The notes below the pieces were generated by a model. The model was not told the origin of the DNA, did no database searches, and was given only the letters and a program-made list of their open reading frames with translations. A DNA stretch of 5,325 nt, from NCBI GenBank assembly GCA_009700485.1, contig WLLZ01000122.1:1-5325 (forward strand). The letters are read 5' to 3'. Position numbers and translations under genes: made by a program. Position 1 is the stretch's first letter, and every line of letters begins with the position of its first letter. Shown piece after piece: positions 1 to 5,325 of the stretch. The DNA comes from Actinomycetota bacterium (GTDB taxonomy: Bacteria; Actinomycetota; Actinomycetes; S36-B12).

Positions 1-5
1 CTGAC

Positions 6-27
6 GGTCCGGAGCAAGGCCCGGACC
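6..27 (+). promoter_or_regulatory. Hairpin just upstream of infB
   Basis: A perfect 7-bp inverted repeat pairs GGTCCGG (6-12) with CCGGACC (21-27) across an 8-nt loop. It sits 5 nt before the infB ribosome binding site. No T-tract follows, so it does not look like an intrinsic terminator. It could be an RNA stability or processing element, or a modulator of infB translation. A TGA at 2-4 could be the stop of the preceding gene (often ylxR or nusA in this position), but too little is present to tell. The pairing is seen; the role is inference. Confidence 0.45.
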
Positions 28-32
28 AAGAC

Positions 33-37
33 AGGAG
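33..37 (+). promoter_or_regulatory. Ribosome binding site of infB
   Basis: AGGAG lies 4 nt before the GTG at 42. It supports GTG as the start codon. The infB frame is open upstream to the window edge, so the choice rests on this site and on the match of the first residues (MSKVRVHELAKELG) to the usual IF2 N-terminus. Confidence 0.8.
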
Positions 38-41
38 AATT

Positions 42-2825
42 GTGTCGAAGGTTCGGGTACATGAGCTCGCAAAAGAGCTCGGGGTTGAGAGCAAGGTTGT
101 TCTCGCCAAACTCCAAGAACTTGGAGAATTCGTAAAGTCGGCCTCGTCTACGGTCGAAGCTCCGGTGGTGCGCAAGCTGAAAGAGGTGATGCCTGCCCCC
201 GCACCCGGCGAAGCTCCCGTTAAAAAGGCCACGGCTAAGAAGACCACCGCGAAGAAGTCCACCGCGCCCCCGGCCGAGCAAGAAACGCAGGCGCCGGTAC
301 CACCAGCTGCGGAAGTAGCCCCGACTATCGAGACCCCACCGCCAGCTTCTTCGGCGGCGGTTGAAGCACCAGCTCCGGTGGTGGCAGCGGCTACCACCGA
401 AGTTGCCGCAGCAATTCCTCCGGGACGACCCGTTGGACCACAGCCCGGTATGCCGCGCCCAGCTGGCCCGCGTCCGGGCAATAATCCTTTCGGTGGCAGT
501 ACGGGCATGGGCCGAGCGCCCGCCCCACGCCCCGGTAATAACCCGTTCGGCACCAGTACCGGCATGGGCCGCCCAGCACCAAATACCGGTCCGCCGGCCA
601 CAGGTTTAGGGACAGAGGGTGGCGTACCGGGGGCACCTAGGCCGGCGGCTTACCCAAGTCGGCGACCAACCGGCCCTGGTGGCCCTGGTGGCCCGAGTCG
701 TGGCCCCGGTGGCCCCGGTGGATTTGTTTCACGGGGTCCGGGTGGTCCAGGGGGATCCGGTGGCCCAGGTGGTCCCGGTGGGTTTGCCGGTCGATCAGGT
801 GCTCCAGGTGGGGCAGGCAGAGGCCCCGGGGGTCCGGGTGGCCCTGGCGGCCCCGGTGGTTTCCCCGGTCGGCCAGGGGCGGGTGGTCGCGGCACTACCG
901 CGGGTGCATTCGGGCGTCCGGGTGGGCGGCCCTCGCGTGGGCGCAAATCCAAGCGCGCAAAGCGTCAAGAGTTCGACAATATGCAAGCACCGTCACTTAG
1001 TGGGGTGCGCATCACTCGGGGTTCTGGCGAGATCGTCCGGTTACCTCGGGGAGCAAGCCTGACCGACTTCGCCGACAAAATTGATGCGATGCCGGCTGAT
1101 TTAGTGAAGGTACTCATCGAACTTGGTGAGATGGTTACGGCCACCCAATCCATCGATGACGACACGTTGCGCTTACTTGGCAGTGAACTAAACTACAACG
1201 TCGAAGTAGTTTCACCCGAAGATGAAGATCGTGAATTGCTTGGCTCCTTCCATCTTGAGTTTGGCGAGGATGAGGGCGTTGAGGCGGATCTAGTTATTCG
1301 TCCACCAGTTGTCACGGTCATGGGTCACGTTGACCACGGTAAAACACGCTTACTCGACGCGATCCGCAAGACCAACGTCATTGGTGGCGAAGCCGGTGGT
1401 ATCACTCAGCACATTGGTGCATACCAAGTTGCCACCCAGACGGCTAATGGTGAGCGCAAGATCACCTTCATCGATACACCTGGTCACGAAGCGTTCACCG
1501 CGATGCGCGCGCGAGGTGCACAGGTAACCGATATTTCTATTCTCGTGGTTGCGGCCGATGACGGCGTAAAGCCCCAGACAATTGAAGCGCTAAATCACGC
1601 ACAGGCAGCAGGTGTGCCGATTGTGGTCGCGGTGAACAAGGTTGACAAGGAAGGCGCTGACCCGCTCAAGGTGCGCACTCAGTTGACCGAGTACGGGCTG
1701 GTCGCAGAAGAATTCGGTGGCGACACCATGTTCGTTGACGTTTCAGCGAAGGCGGGTACGGGACTCGAAGCTCTACTTGATGCGGTATTGCTGACCGCTG
1801 ATGCGGCATTGGATCTTCGGGCGAATCCGAATCAAGATGCACAAGGTGTTGCCATCGAGGCGCACCTTGACCGCGGACGCGGCCCGGTCGCGACCGTCTT
1901 GGTTCAGCGTGGCACCTTGCGCGCTGGTGATTCAATTGTCGCCGGCGATGCCTTCGGTCGGGTGCGAGCCATGCTCGATGACGAAGGCAATGTCGTTGAG
2001 ATTGCCGGGCCTTCGTTCCCGGTACAGGTACTCGGTCTAACTTCGGTGCCAGGGGCAGGCGACAGCTTCTTGGTCGTCTCCGAGGATCGCATTGCGCGCC
2101 AGATTGCCCAGACAAGGCAAGCCCGTGAACGTAACGCTATGTTGGCGAAGAATCGTGTTAAGCGATCCCTCGAGGACTTCTTGGAGTCCATTGAAAAGGG
2201 CGAAGTTGCTGAGCTCACCCTCATCATCAAGGGCGACGTCTCGGGTTCGGTCGAGGCCCTCGAGGATGCTTTGCTCAAGATCGATGTGGGTGAGGAAGTC
2301 TCACTGCGCGTTATTCATCGCGGTGTCGGCGCTATTACCAAAAACGACGTCACGTTGGCGAGTGCATCCAAGGCCGTCATCATCGGTTTCAATGTGCGCC
2401 CCGAAGGCAAGGTGGCTGAACTGGCCTCACAAGAGGGTGTCGATGTGCGCTATTACAGCGTTATCTACCAAGCCATTGATGAAGTTGAGTCGGCACTGCG
2501 TGGCATGCTCAAGCCGGAGTACGAAGAGGCGCAGCTTGGCACAGCGCAGGTCCGCGAGGTGTTCAAGTCATCTAAGTTCGGCACCATCGTTGGCTGCATA
2601 GTCAAGACCGGTGAAATTAGACGTAACTCGAAAGCTCGCTTGGTTCGTGACGGCTCAGTAGTTGCCGACAACTTGTCAATTGCTACTCTGCGGCGGTTCA
2701 AGGATGACGTCACCGAAGTTCGTGAGGGCTTTGAATGTGGTATCAACCTCGGGACTTATCAAGACCTGAAGTCTGATGACATCATCGAGACCTTTGAGAT
2801 GCGCGAAATCCCACGAAAGCCATAG
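42..2825 (+). CDS. infB: Translation initiation factor IF2
   Basis: IF2 is the GTPase that delivers fMet-tRNA to the 30S subunit and promotes 50S joining. The 927-residue product begins with an IF2 N-terminal helical domain (1-50), followed by a Lys/Ala/Thr stretch (61-75) and a long Ala/Pro then Gly/Pro/Arg-rich linker (about 76-298). A basic patch (299-308) leads into a second IF2_N domain (about 331-385). The GTPase domain has all five motifs: G1 GHVDHGKT (428-435), G2 GGITQHIGA (452-460), G3 DTPGHEAF (478-485) with His482, G4 NKVD (532-535) and G5 SAK (568-570). Domains 2 and 3 follow, and the C-terminal fMet-tRNA-binding domain carries FECGI (897-901). The length is typical of the long actinobacterial form. 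The 24-nt gap to rbfA suggests cotranscription. The gene is intact, with a GTG start and a TAG stop. Confidence 0.98.
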   Translation: MSKVRVHELAKELGVESKVVLAKLQELGEFVKSASSTVEAPVVRKLKEVMPAPAPGEAPVKKATAKKTTAKKSTAPPAEQETQAPVPPAAEVAPTIETPPPASSAAVEAPAPVVAAATTEVAAAIPPGRPVGPQPGMPRPAGPRPGNNPFGGSTGMGRAPAPRPGNNPFGTSTGMGRPAPNTGPPATGLGTEGGVPGAPRPAAYPSRRPTGPGGPGGPSRGPGGPGGFVSRGPGGPGGSGGPGGPGGFAGRSGAPGGAGRGPGGPGGPGGPGGFPGRPGAGGRGTTAGAFGRPGGRPSRGRKSKRAKRQEFDNMQAPSLSGVRITRGSGEIVRLPRGASLTDFADKIDAMPADLVKVLIELGEMVTATQSIDDDTLRLLGSELNYNVEVVSPEDEDRELLGSFHLEFGEDEGVEADLVIRPPVVTVMGHVDHGKTRLLDAIRKTNVIGGEAGGITQHIGAYQVATQTANGERKITFIDTPGHEAFTAMRARGAQVTDISILVVAADDGVKPQTIEALNHAQAAGVPIVVAVNKVDKEGADPLKVRTQLTEYGLVAEEFGGDTMFVDVSAKAGTGLEALLDAVLLTADAALDLRANPNQDAQGVAIEAHLDRGRGPVATVLVQRGTLRAGDSIVAGDAFGRVRAMLDDEGNVVEIAGPSFPVQVLGLTSVPGAGDSFLVVSEDRIARQIAQTRQARERNAMLAKNRVKRSLEDFLESIEKGEVAELTLIIKGDVSGSVEALEDALLKIDVGEEVSLRVIHRGVGAITKNDVTLASASKAVIIGFNVRPEGKVAELASQEGVDVRYYSVIYQAIDEVESALRGMLKPEYEEAQLGTAQVREVFKSSKFGTIVGCIVKTGEIRRNSKARLVRDGSVVADNLSIATLRRFKDDVTEVREGFECGINLGTYQDLKSDDIIETFEMREIPRKP
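471..584 (+). repeat. Two tandem 57-bp units inside infB
   Basis: Two adjacent 19-codon units (471-527 and 528-584) encode RPGNNPFGGSTGMGR (residues 144-158) plus APAP, then RPGNNPFGTSTGMGR (163-177) plus PAPN. The protein copies differ at one of the first 15 residues, while the DNA differs at many third codon positions, so the duplication looks old and kept at protein level. The RPGNNPF motif is familiar from actinobacterial IF2 linkers. Confidence 0.8.
672..893 (+). repeat. GGP-rich low-complexity tract inside infB
   Basis: Residues about 211-284 consist largely of GGP triplets grouped into modules that end in GGF (Phe at 228, 248 and 274) and are separated by Arg-containing spacers such as SRG and GRG. 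At DNA level it is a degenerate run of GGTGGCCC-like units, prone to replication slippage. The protein segment is expected to be disordered. It lies between the N-terminal domain and the conserved core, so length changes here should be tolerated. Confidence 0.85.
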
Positions 2826-2836
2826 TGGGCACCGTG

Positions 2837-2842
2837 AAGGGA
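2837..2842 (+). promoter_or_regulatory. Ribosome binding site of rbfA
   Basis: AAGGGA lies 7 nt before the ATG at 2850. The nearest upstream in-frame stop is TGA at 2835-2837, and no other start codon lies between them, so ATG 2850 is the first possible start. Confidence 0.7.
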
Positions 2843-2849
2843 TGAACAG

Positions 2850-3290
2850 ATGAGTAGCGTGGCACGTCAACGCAAGATGGCTGATCGAATCAAGGTCATC
2901 GTCGCGGAGTGCCTCGAAAAAAGGGTTAAGGATCCGCGGTTGGGTTTTACCACGATTACCGATGTGCGGGTTACTACAGATCTACGTGAAGCGTCGGTTT
3001 TTTATACCGTCTACGGTGATGATCAGGCGCGCACCGAAACGGCAGCCGCACTTGAGTCCGCGAAGGGTATTATCCGGTCGGAAGTCGGTCGTCAGACCGG
3101 CATCAAATTCACGCCATCCTTGGCGTTTTTCCCTGATGCCCTACCCGAGAGCGCTCAACACGTGGCTGAACTCCTGCAGAAGGCAGCTGAAGCAGATGCG
3201 CAGGTGCACGCCCAGGCCGCGAACGCCACCTACGCCGGCGACGCTGATCCATATCGAGCCCCTCGCGTGGACGACTCCGAACTCCTATGA
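2850..3290 (+). CDS. rbfA: 30S ribosome-binding factor RbfA
   Basis: RbfA binds the immature 30S subunit and assists late 16S rRNA processing and subunit maturation. The 146-residue product has the family's single type-II KH fold. The N-terminal helix contains ADRIKVIVAECLEKRVKDPRLG (11-32, shown here as the family's DPRLG signature at 28-32). Strands follow around ITDVRVTTDL (36-45). The AxG kink that replaces the KH GxxG loop is visible as AKG (71-73) before IIRSEVGRQTGIKFTPSL. A PDALPESAQHVAELL segment (95-109) closes the fold. The tail from 110 to 146 is Ala-rich then acidic and probably flexible. Its last codons overlap truB by ATGA, so the two are likely translationally coupled. Length is normal for actinobacterial RbfA. 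Confidence 0.95.
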   Translation: MSSVARQRKMADRIKVIVAECLEKRVKDPRLGFTTITDVRVTTDLREASVFYTVYGDDQARTETAAALESAKGIIRSEVGRQTGIKFTPSLAFFPDALPESAQHVAELLQKAAEADAQVHAQAANATYAGDADPYRAPRVDDSELL

Positions 3291-4162
3291 CCCCGGTCGG
3301 CGTAATAGTCGTCGATAAGCCAAGCGGCATAACTTCACATGATGTTGTTGCTCGCACGCGTAAGGCGCTGCAAACTCGAAAAGTTGGACACGGGGGCACA
3401 CTTGATCCGATGGCTACCGGGGTCCTGCTAATCGGTGTTGATCGCGCCACGCGACTACTTGGCTTTTTGGCCAAAGAAGACAAAGTTTATGAAGCTACCA
3501 TTCGGCTGGGATCTTCCACCATTACCGATGATTCCCAGGGCGAAACCTTGACCACCGTGGGTGCCGATCTCATAGCCGCTGTTGACGAGGCTGCGATTAG
3601 GGCGGGGATCGCTAAATTGACCGGGCGTATTTCACAGGTCCCCAGTGCCATCAGTGCCATCAAAGTTGATGGGCGAAGAGCCCATGCACTGGTTAGGGCT
3701 GGTGAAAGTGTAGAACTTTCAGCGCGGGCAGTTAATGTTGAGCGGTTCGACGTGCATCGCTTTGCTTTTGATTCGAGTTGGATCGACATAGATGTCGAAG
3801 TGACATGTTCGACCGGCACCTATATTCGAGCGCTAGCTCGCGATCTCGGGGCAGGGCTAGGGATTGGCGGGCATCTCACGGCACTGCGTCGCACGCGGGT
3901 CGGCCCTTTCACCGGAGCTGAGGCAATTGAAATCGATAATGTCGGTGTTGATTCGGTGGTTGCTATGGGCGAGGTTGCCAGGCGTGCCTTCCAGACTTGG
4001 GTGGTTGATGAAGTCGCGGCCGATGCGGTTGCTCATGGTCGGCGAATCGAGTGGGTACCTACCGGTACCGGTCCAATAGCCATTACCACTGCTGCTGGCG
4101 ACCTCCTCGCCCTAGCTGAACGAAAAGATGGCGTTACTAGCTATCTCGCAGTATTTGTTTGA
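3287..4162 (+). CDS. truB: tRNA pseudouridine(55) synthase TruB
   Basis: TruB converts U55 in the T-loop of tRNAs to pseudouridine and also acts as a tRNA folding chaperone. The 291-residue product opens with the conserved VVDKPSGITSHDVV (8-21). The catalytic motif GGTLDPMATGVL (36-47) supplies the nucleophile Asp40. KVYEATIRLG (66-75) carries the active-site Tyr68. QVPSAISAIKVDGRRAHALV forms the second family motif, and TGTYIRALARDLG includes Tyr179 and Arg181. The C-terminal part (about 230-291) is the smaller, more variable domain. The ATG overlaps the rbfA stop as ATGA and has no convincing Shine-Dalgarno sequence, so reinitiation by ribosomes finishing rbfA is the likely mode of translation. 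No truncation or missing key residue is seen. Confidence 0.97.
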   Translation: MTPVGVIVVDKPSGITSHDVVARTRKALQTRKVGHGGTLDPMATGVLLIGVDRATRLLGFLAKEDKVYEATIRLGSSTITDDSQGETLTTVGADLIAAVDEAAIRAGIAKLTGRISQVPSAISAIKVDGRRAHALVRAGESVELSARAVNVERFDVHRFAFDSSWIDIDVEVTCSTGTYIRALARDLGAGLGIGGHLTALRRTRVGPFTGAEAIEIDNVGVDSVVAMGEVARRAFQTWVVDEVAADAVAHGRRIEWVPTGTGPIAITTAAGDLLALAERKDGVTSYLAVFV

Positions 4163-4164
4163 CC

Positions 4165-4170
4165 TAGAAT
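4165..4170 (+). promoter_or_regulatory. Possible -10 element before ribF
   Basis: TAGAAT fits the actinobacterial TANNNT -10 pattern and lies 10 nt from its last base to the ribF ATG at 4180. A transcript starting about 7 nt downstream, near G4177, would have a leader of about 3 nt. No good -35 hexamer is seen at 16-18 nt upstream. A six-base match of this kind is common by chance, so this is a candidate only. Confidence 0.25.
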
Positions 4171-4179
4171 GGCGTTGTT

Positions 4180-5097
4180 ATGAGTGATGCTCTGAACTCT
4201 TCGGCACCTGCGGTGGTCTGCCTAGGTGTCTTCGATGGTGTGCACCGCGGGCATCGTGCGCTAATTGATCGCGCTCGGGTGACCGCCGATGGGCTCGGTA
4301 TCGCGGTTTCCGTCATGACTTTTGACCCGCACCCGCTGGCCGTGCTGCACCCTGAGCGAGCGCCGAAAATGCTTGCCAGTGTGAGCGAACGTAAAGAGCT
4401 ACTTCTTGCAGCCGGGGCTGACAATGTTTATGTACTTGATTTCACCGTAGCCACCTCGCATTTAACCCCGCGGGATTTCGTTGAGCTGATAGTCGTCAAT
4501 CAACTAAGTGCGCGCGTAGTGGTGGTTGGTAAAAACTTCTGGTTTGGCCATGAAGCCTCGGGTGATGTGGAGGTACTTACGGCACTTGGGGTCGAGTACG
4601 GTTTTGAAGTGCACTCCATAGATATTCAAGGTGGGGGCGGGGCGCAGTGGTCCTCGACCAATGTGCGCCACTTGATTGCCGCTGGTGAGGTGGTATCGGC
4701 CGCTGAGATTTTGGGTCGTGACTATCAACTCGGGGGCTTGGTGGTGCACGGGGATGAGCGCGGTCGCGAACTCGGTTTCCCGACCGCGAATTTGCGAATC
4801 GATCAAAGCCGAGCCGTTCCGGCCGATGGTGTATATGCCGGCTGGGTCACCACGGGTGGGTTGGGCCGATTGCCGGCCGCGATCTCAATTGGCACCAATC
4901 CCCAGTTCGACGGGGCCGAGCGCCGGATCGAGGCTTATGTTCTAGATCGCACCGACCTGGATCTTTATGACCAAGAACTGACAGTCGACTTCGTGGCCAG
5001 GGTGCGCGGCCAGGCGGTATTCGCCGATTTGGGGGCCTTGGTGGAGGCGATGAACCTAGATGTGGCCACGACCCGGAAGCTACTGGCAATCGGCTGA
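4180..5097 (+). CDS. ribF: Bifunctional riboflavin kinase/FAD synthetase
   Basis: RibF phosphorylates riboflavin to FMN and then adenylylates FMN to FAD in the cytoplasm. The 305-residue product has both modules. The N-terminal FMN adenylyltransferase module shows LGVFDGVHRGH (15-25, the HxGH-type nucleotide site), TFDPHP (47-52), VVGKNFWFGHEASGD and an SST element. The C-terminal riboflavin kinase module (from about 180) shows GRELGFPTAN with Thr202 and Asn204, DGVYAG, ISIGTNPQFDG, and the catalytic Glu251 in RRIEAYVLD. ATG 4180 is the first start after an in-frame TAG at 4165-4167, so the start is well constrained. The residues ahead of GVFDG are few, and the WxG element common in relatives is not seen. 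There is no clear Shine-Dalgarno sequence. It follows truB by 17 nt. Confidence 0.97.
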   Translation: MSDALNSSAPAVVCLGVFDGVHRGHRALIDRARVTADGLGIAVSVMTFDPHPLAVLHPERAPKMLASVSERKELLLAAGADNVYVLDFTVATSHLTPRDFVELIVVNQLSARVVVVGKNFWFGHEASGDVEVLTALGVEYGFEVHSIDIQGGGGAQWSSTNVRHLIAAGEVVSAAEILGRDYQLGGLVVHGDERGRELGFPTANLRIDQSRAVPADGVYAGWVTTGGLGRLPAAISIGTNPQFDGAERRIEAYVLDRTDLDLYDQELTVDFVARVRGQAVFADLGALVEAMNLDVATTRKLLAIG

Positions 5098-5111
5098 AGT
5101 TCGGTGAGCAC

Positions 5112-5135
5112 GGCGATTCTAGGCAATTTCGCCTA
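5112..5135 (+). terminator. Weak inverted repeat after ribF
   Basis: Two overlapping 5-bp stems compete here: TAGGC (5120-5124) with GCCTA (5131-5135) across a 6-nt loop, and GGCGA (5112-5116) with TCGCC (5129-5133) across a 12-nt loop. Only AATT follows, not a T-tract. It could be a weak terminator or attenuator between ribF and rpsO. Stem length and tail are both poor for a standard intrinsic terminator, so confidence is low. Confidence 0.25.
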
Positions 5136-5147
5136 ATTGGGTGCTAC

Positions 5148-5156
5148 TGGTAGCCT
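5148..5156 (+). promoter_or_regulatory. Probable extended -10 promoter of rpsO
   Basis: TGGTAGCCT combines a TGN extension (5148-5150) with a TANNNT -10 hexamer (5151-5156). The best -35 candidate, TTCGCC at 5128-5133 with a 17-nt spacer, is poor, which is acceptable for an extended -10 promoter. Transcription would start near 5163 and give an rpsO leader of about 90 nt. A separate rpsO promoter is common among bacteria. The motif is seen; activity is inferred. Confidence 0.5.
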
Positions 5157-5162
5157 GCTCGG

Positions 5163-5252
5163 TAAGACGGTCGTGAAGCGGGCGCTTTGCGATACGTGTC
5201 AAACACGAAAGTGCCGACCGGTGATGCCGGGGAGTGCGCCCGAGAGGAAGAA
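5163..5252 (+). promoter_or_regulatory. Structured rpsO leader, candidate S15 control region
   Basis: Several complementary segments are visible. One set is mutually compatible: CGGTCG (5168-5173) with CGACCG (5215-5220), enclosing AAGC (5176-5179) with GCTT (5184-5187) and CGTGT (5195-5199) with ACACG (5203-5207). This would be a three-way junction. A competing helix pairs CGGGCGC (5179-5185) with GCGCCCG (5236-5242), 7 bp, all G-C, ending on the first base of the ribosome binding site. A local hairpin CGGG (5228-5231)/CCCG (5239-5242) competes with that. S15 represses its own mRNA through leader structures in several bacteria, so autoregulation is plausible here but not shown. Confidence 0.45.
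5242..5250 (+). promoter_or_regulatory. Ribosome binding site of rpsO
   Basis: GAGAGGAAG is a purine-rich Shine-Dalgarno region with GAGAGG ending 5 nt before the ATG at 5253. It is the strongest such site in the window along with that of infB. Its first base is part of the GCGCCCG segment that can pair upstream, so leader folding could affect access to it. Confidence 0.75.
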
Positions 5253-5325
5253 ATGCCACTTGATACTGCCACCAAGGCAGAAATTATCGCTGAATACGGC
5301 TCCAAGCCCGGCGATACCGGCTCAC
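5253..5325 (+). CDS. rpsO: 30S ribosomal protein S15, 5' part
   Basis: S15 is a primary binding protein of the 16S rRNA central domain and helps form bridges to the 50S subunit. Only the first 24 codons plus one base are present, because the window ends inside the gene. The visible residues, MPLDTATKAEIIAEYG then SKPGDTGS, match the S15 N-terminus, including the conserved GDTGS that normally precedes PEVQ. The family is usually about 89 residues. In most bacteria pnp follows, but that lies outside the window. The gene is separated from ribF by 155 nt with its own likely promoter. Confidence 0.93.
   Translation, partial: MPLDTATKAEIIAEYGSKPGDTGS

Noticed and set aside
650..952. Minus-strand open frame encoding a collagen-like GPP repeat protein
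   Set aside because: It is the antisense shadow of the GGP-rich infB linker. It has no ribosome binding site or context, and the + strand frame is a full IF2.
981..983. Internal ATG (Met314) as a possible start for a shorter IF2 isoform, as known in E. coli
   Set aside because: The position just before the conserved core is suggestive, but no good Shine-Dalgarno sequence is found at the right distance.
2810..2829. Inverted repeat CCCAC/GTGGG spanning the infB stop codon
   Set aside because: Only 5 bp with a 10-nt loop and no T-tract, and rbfA follows at once. Not a credible terminator.
3643..3660. Perfect 9-bp tandem repeat CAGTGCCAT in truB
   Set aside because: It encodes SAI-SAI within a motif where related TruB proteins also have SA-x-SAIK, so it is ordinary family sequence rather than a recent insertion.
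4504..4806. Minus-strand 100-codon open frame inside ribF
   Set aside because: It lies wholly within the conserved ribF frame, with no supporting signals or recognisable domain.
5224..5325. ATG-initiated open frame overlapping the rpsO start in another frame
   Set aside because: It lacks its own ribosome binding site, overlaps the clearly conserved S15 start, and its residues match no family I recognise.

Overview
This window is a compact housekeeping block for translation and cofactor synthesis, all on the + strand, from what looks like a member of the Actinomycetota. The evidence for that lineage is the long Gly/Pro/Arg-rich insert of the initiation factor IF2 with its RPGNNPF motif, a GTG start for infB, the moderately high GC content (judged by eye), and the gene order infB-rbfA-truB-ribF-rpsO. 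I would not go below phylum from this sequence alone.

Layout: positions 1-41 hold a perfect 7-bp inverted repeat and the infB ribosome binding site. infB (42-2825) encodes IF2. rbfA (2850-3290) encodes a 30S maturation factor. truB (3287-4162) encodes the tRNA U55 pseudouridine synthase and overlaps rbfA by the four bases ATGA. ribF (4180-5097) encodes the bifunctional riboflavin kinase/FAD synthetase. A 155-nt gap (5098-5252) carries a small inverted repeat, a probable extended -10 promoter and a structured leader. The first 24 codons of rpsO (ribosomal protein S15) run off the window end at 5325.

The first four genes are tightly spaced (24 nt, 4-nt overlap, 17 nt) and probably cotranscribed. 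IF2 starts translation, RbfA matures the 30S subunit, TruB modifies tRNA, and RibF makes FMN and FAD. rpsO appears to have its own promoter and an untranslated leader that could fold in mutually exclusive ways next to its ribosome binding site, which would fit S15 autoregulation.

I found no mobile element, CRISPR array, tRNA or defence system, and no gene of unknown function. The points most worth a second look are regulatory: the rpsO leader, the ATGA architecture at all three internal gene junctions, and the possible near-leaderless start of ribF.
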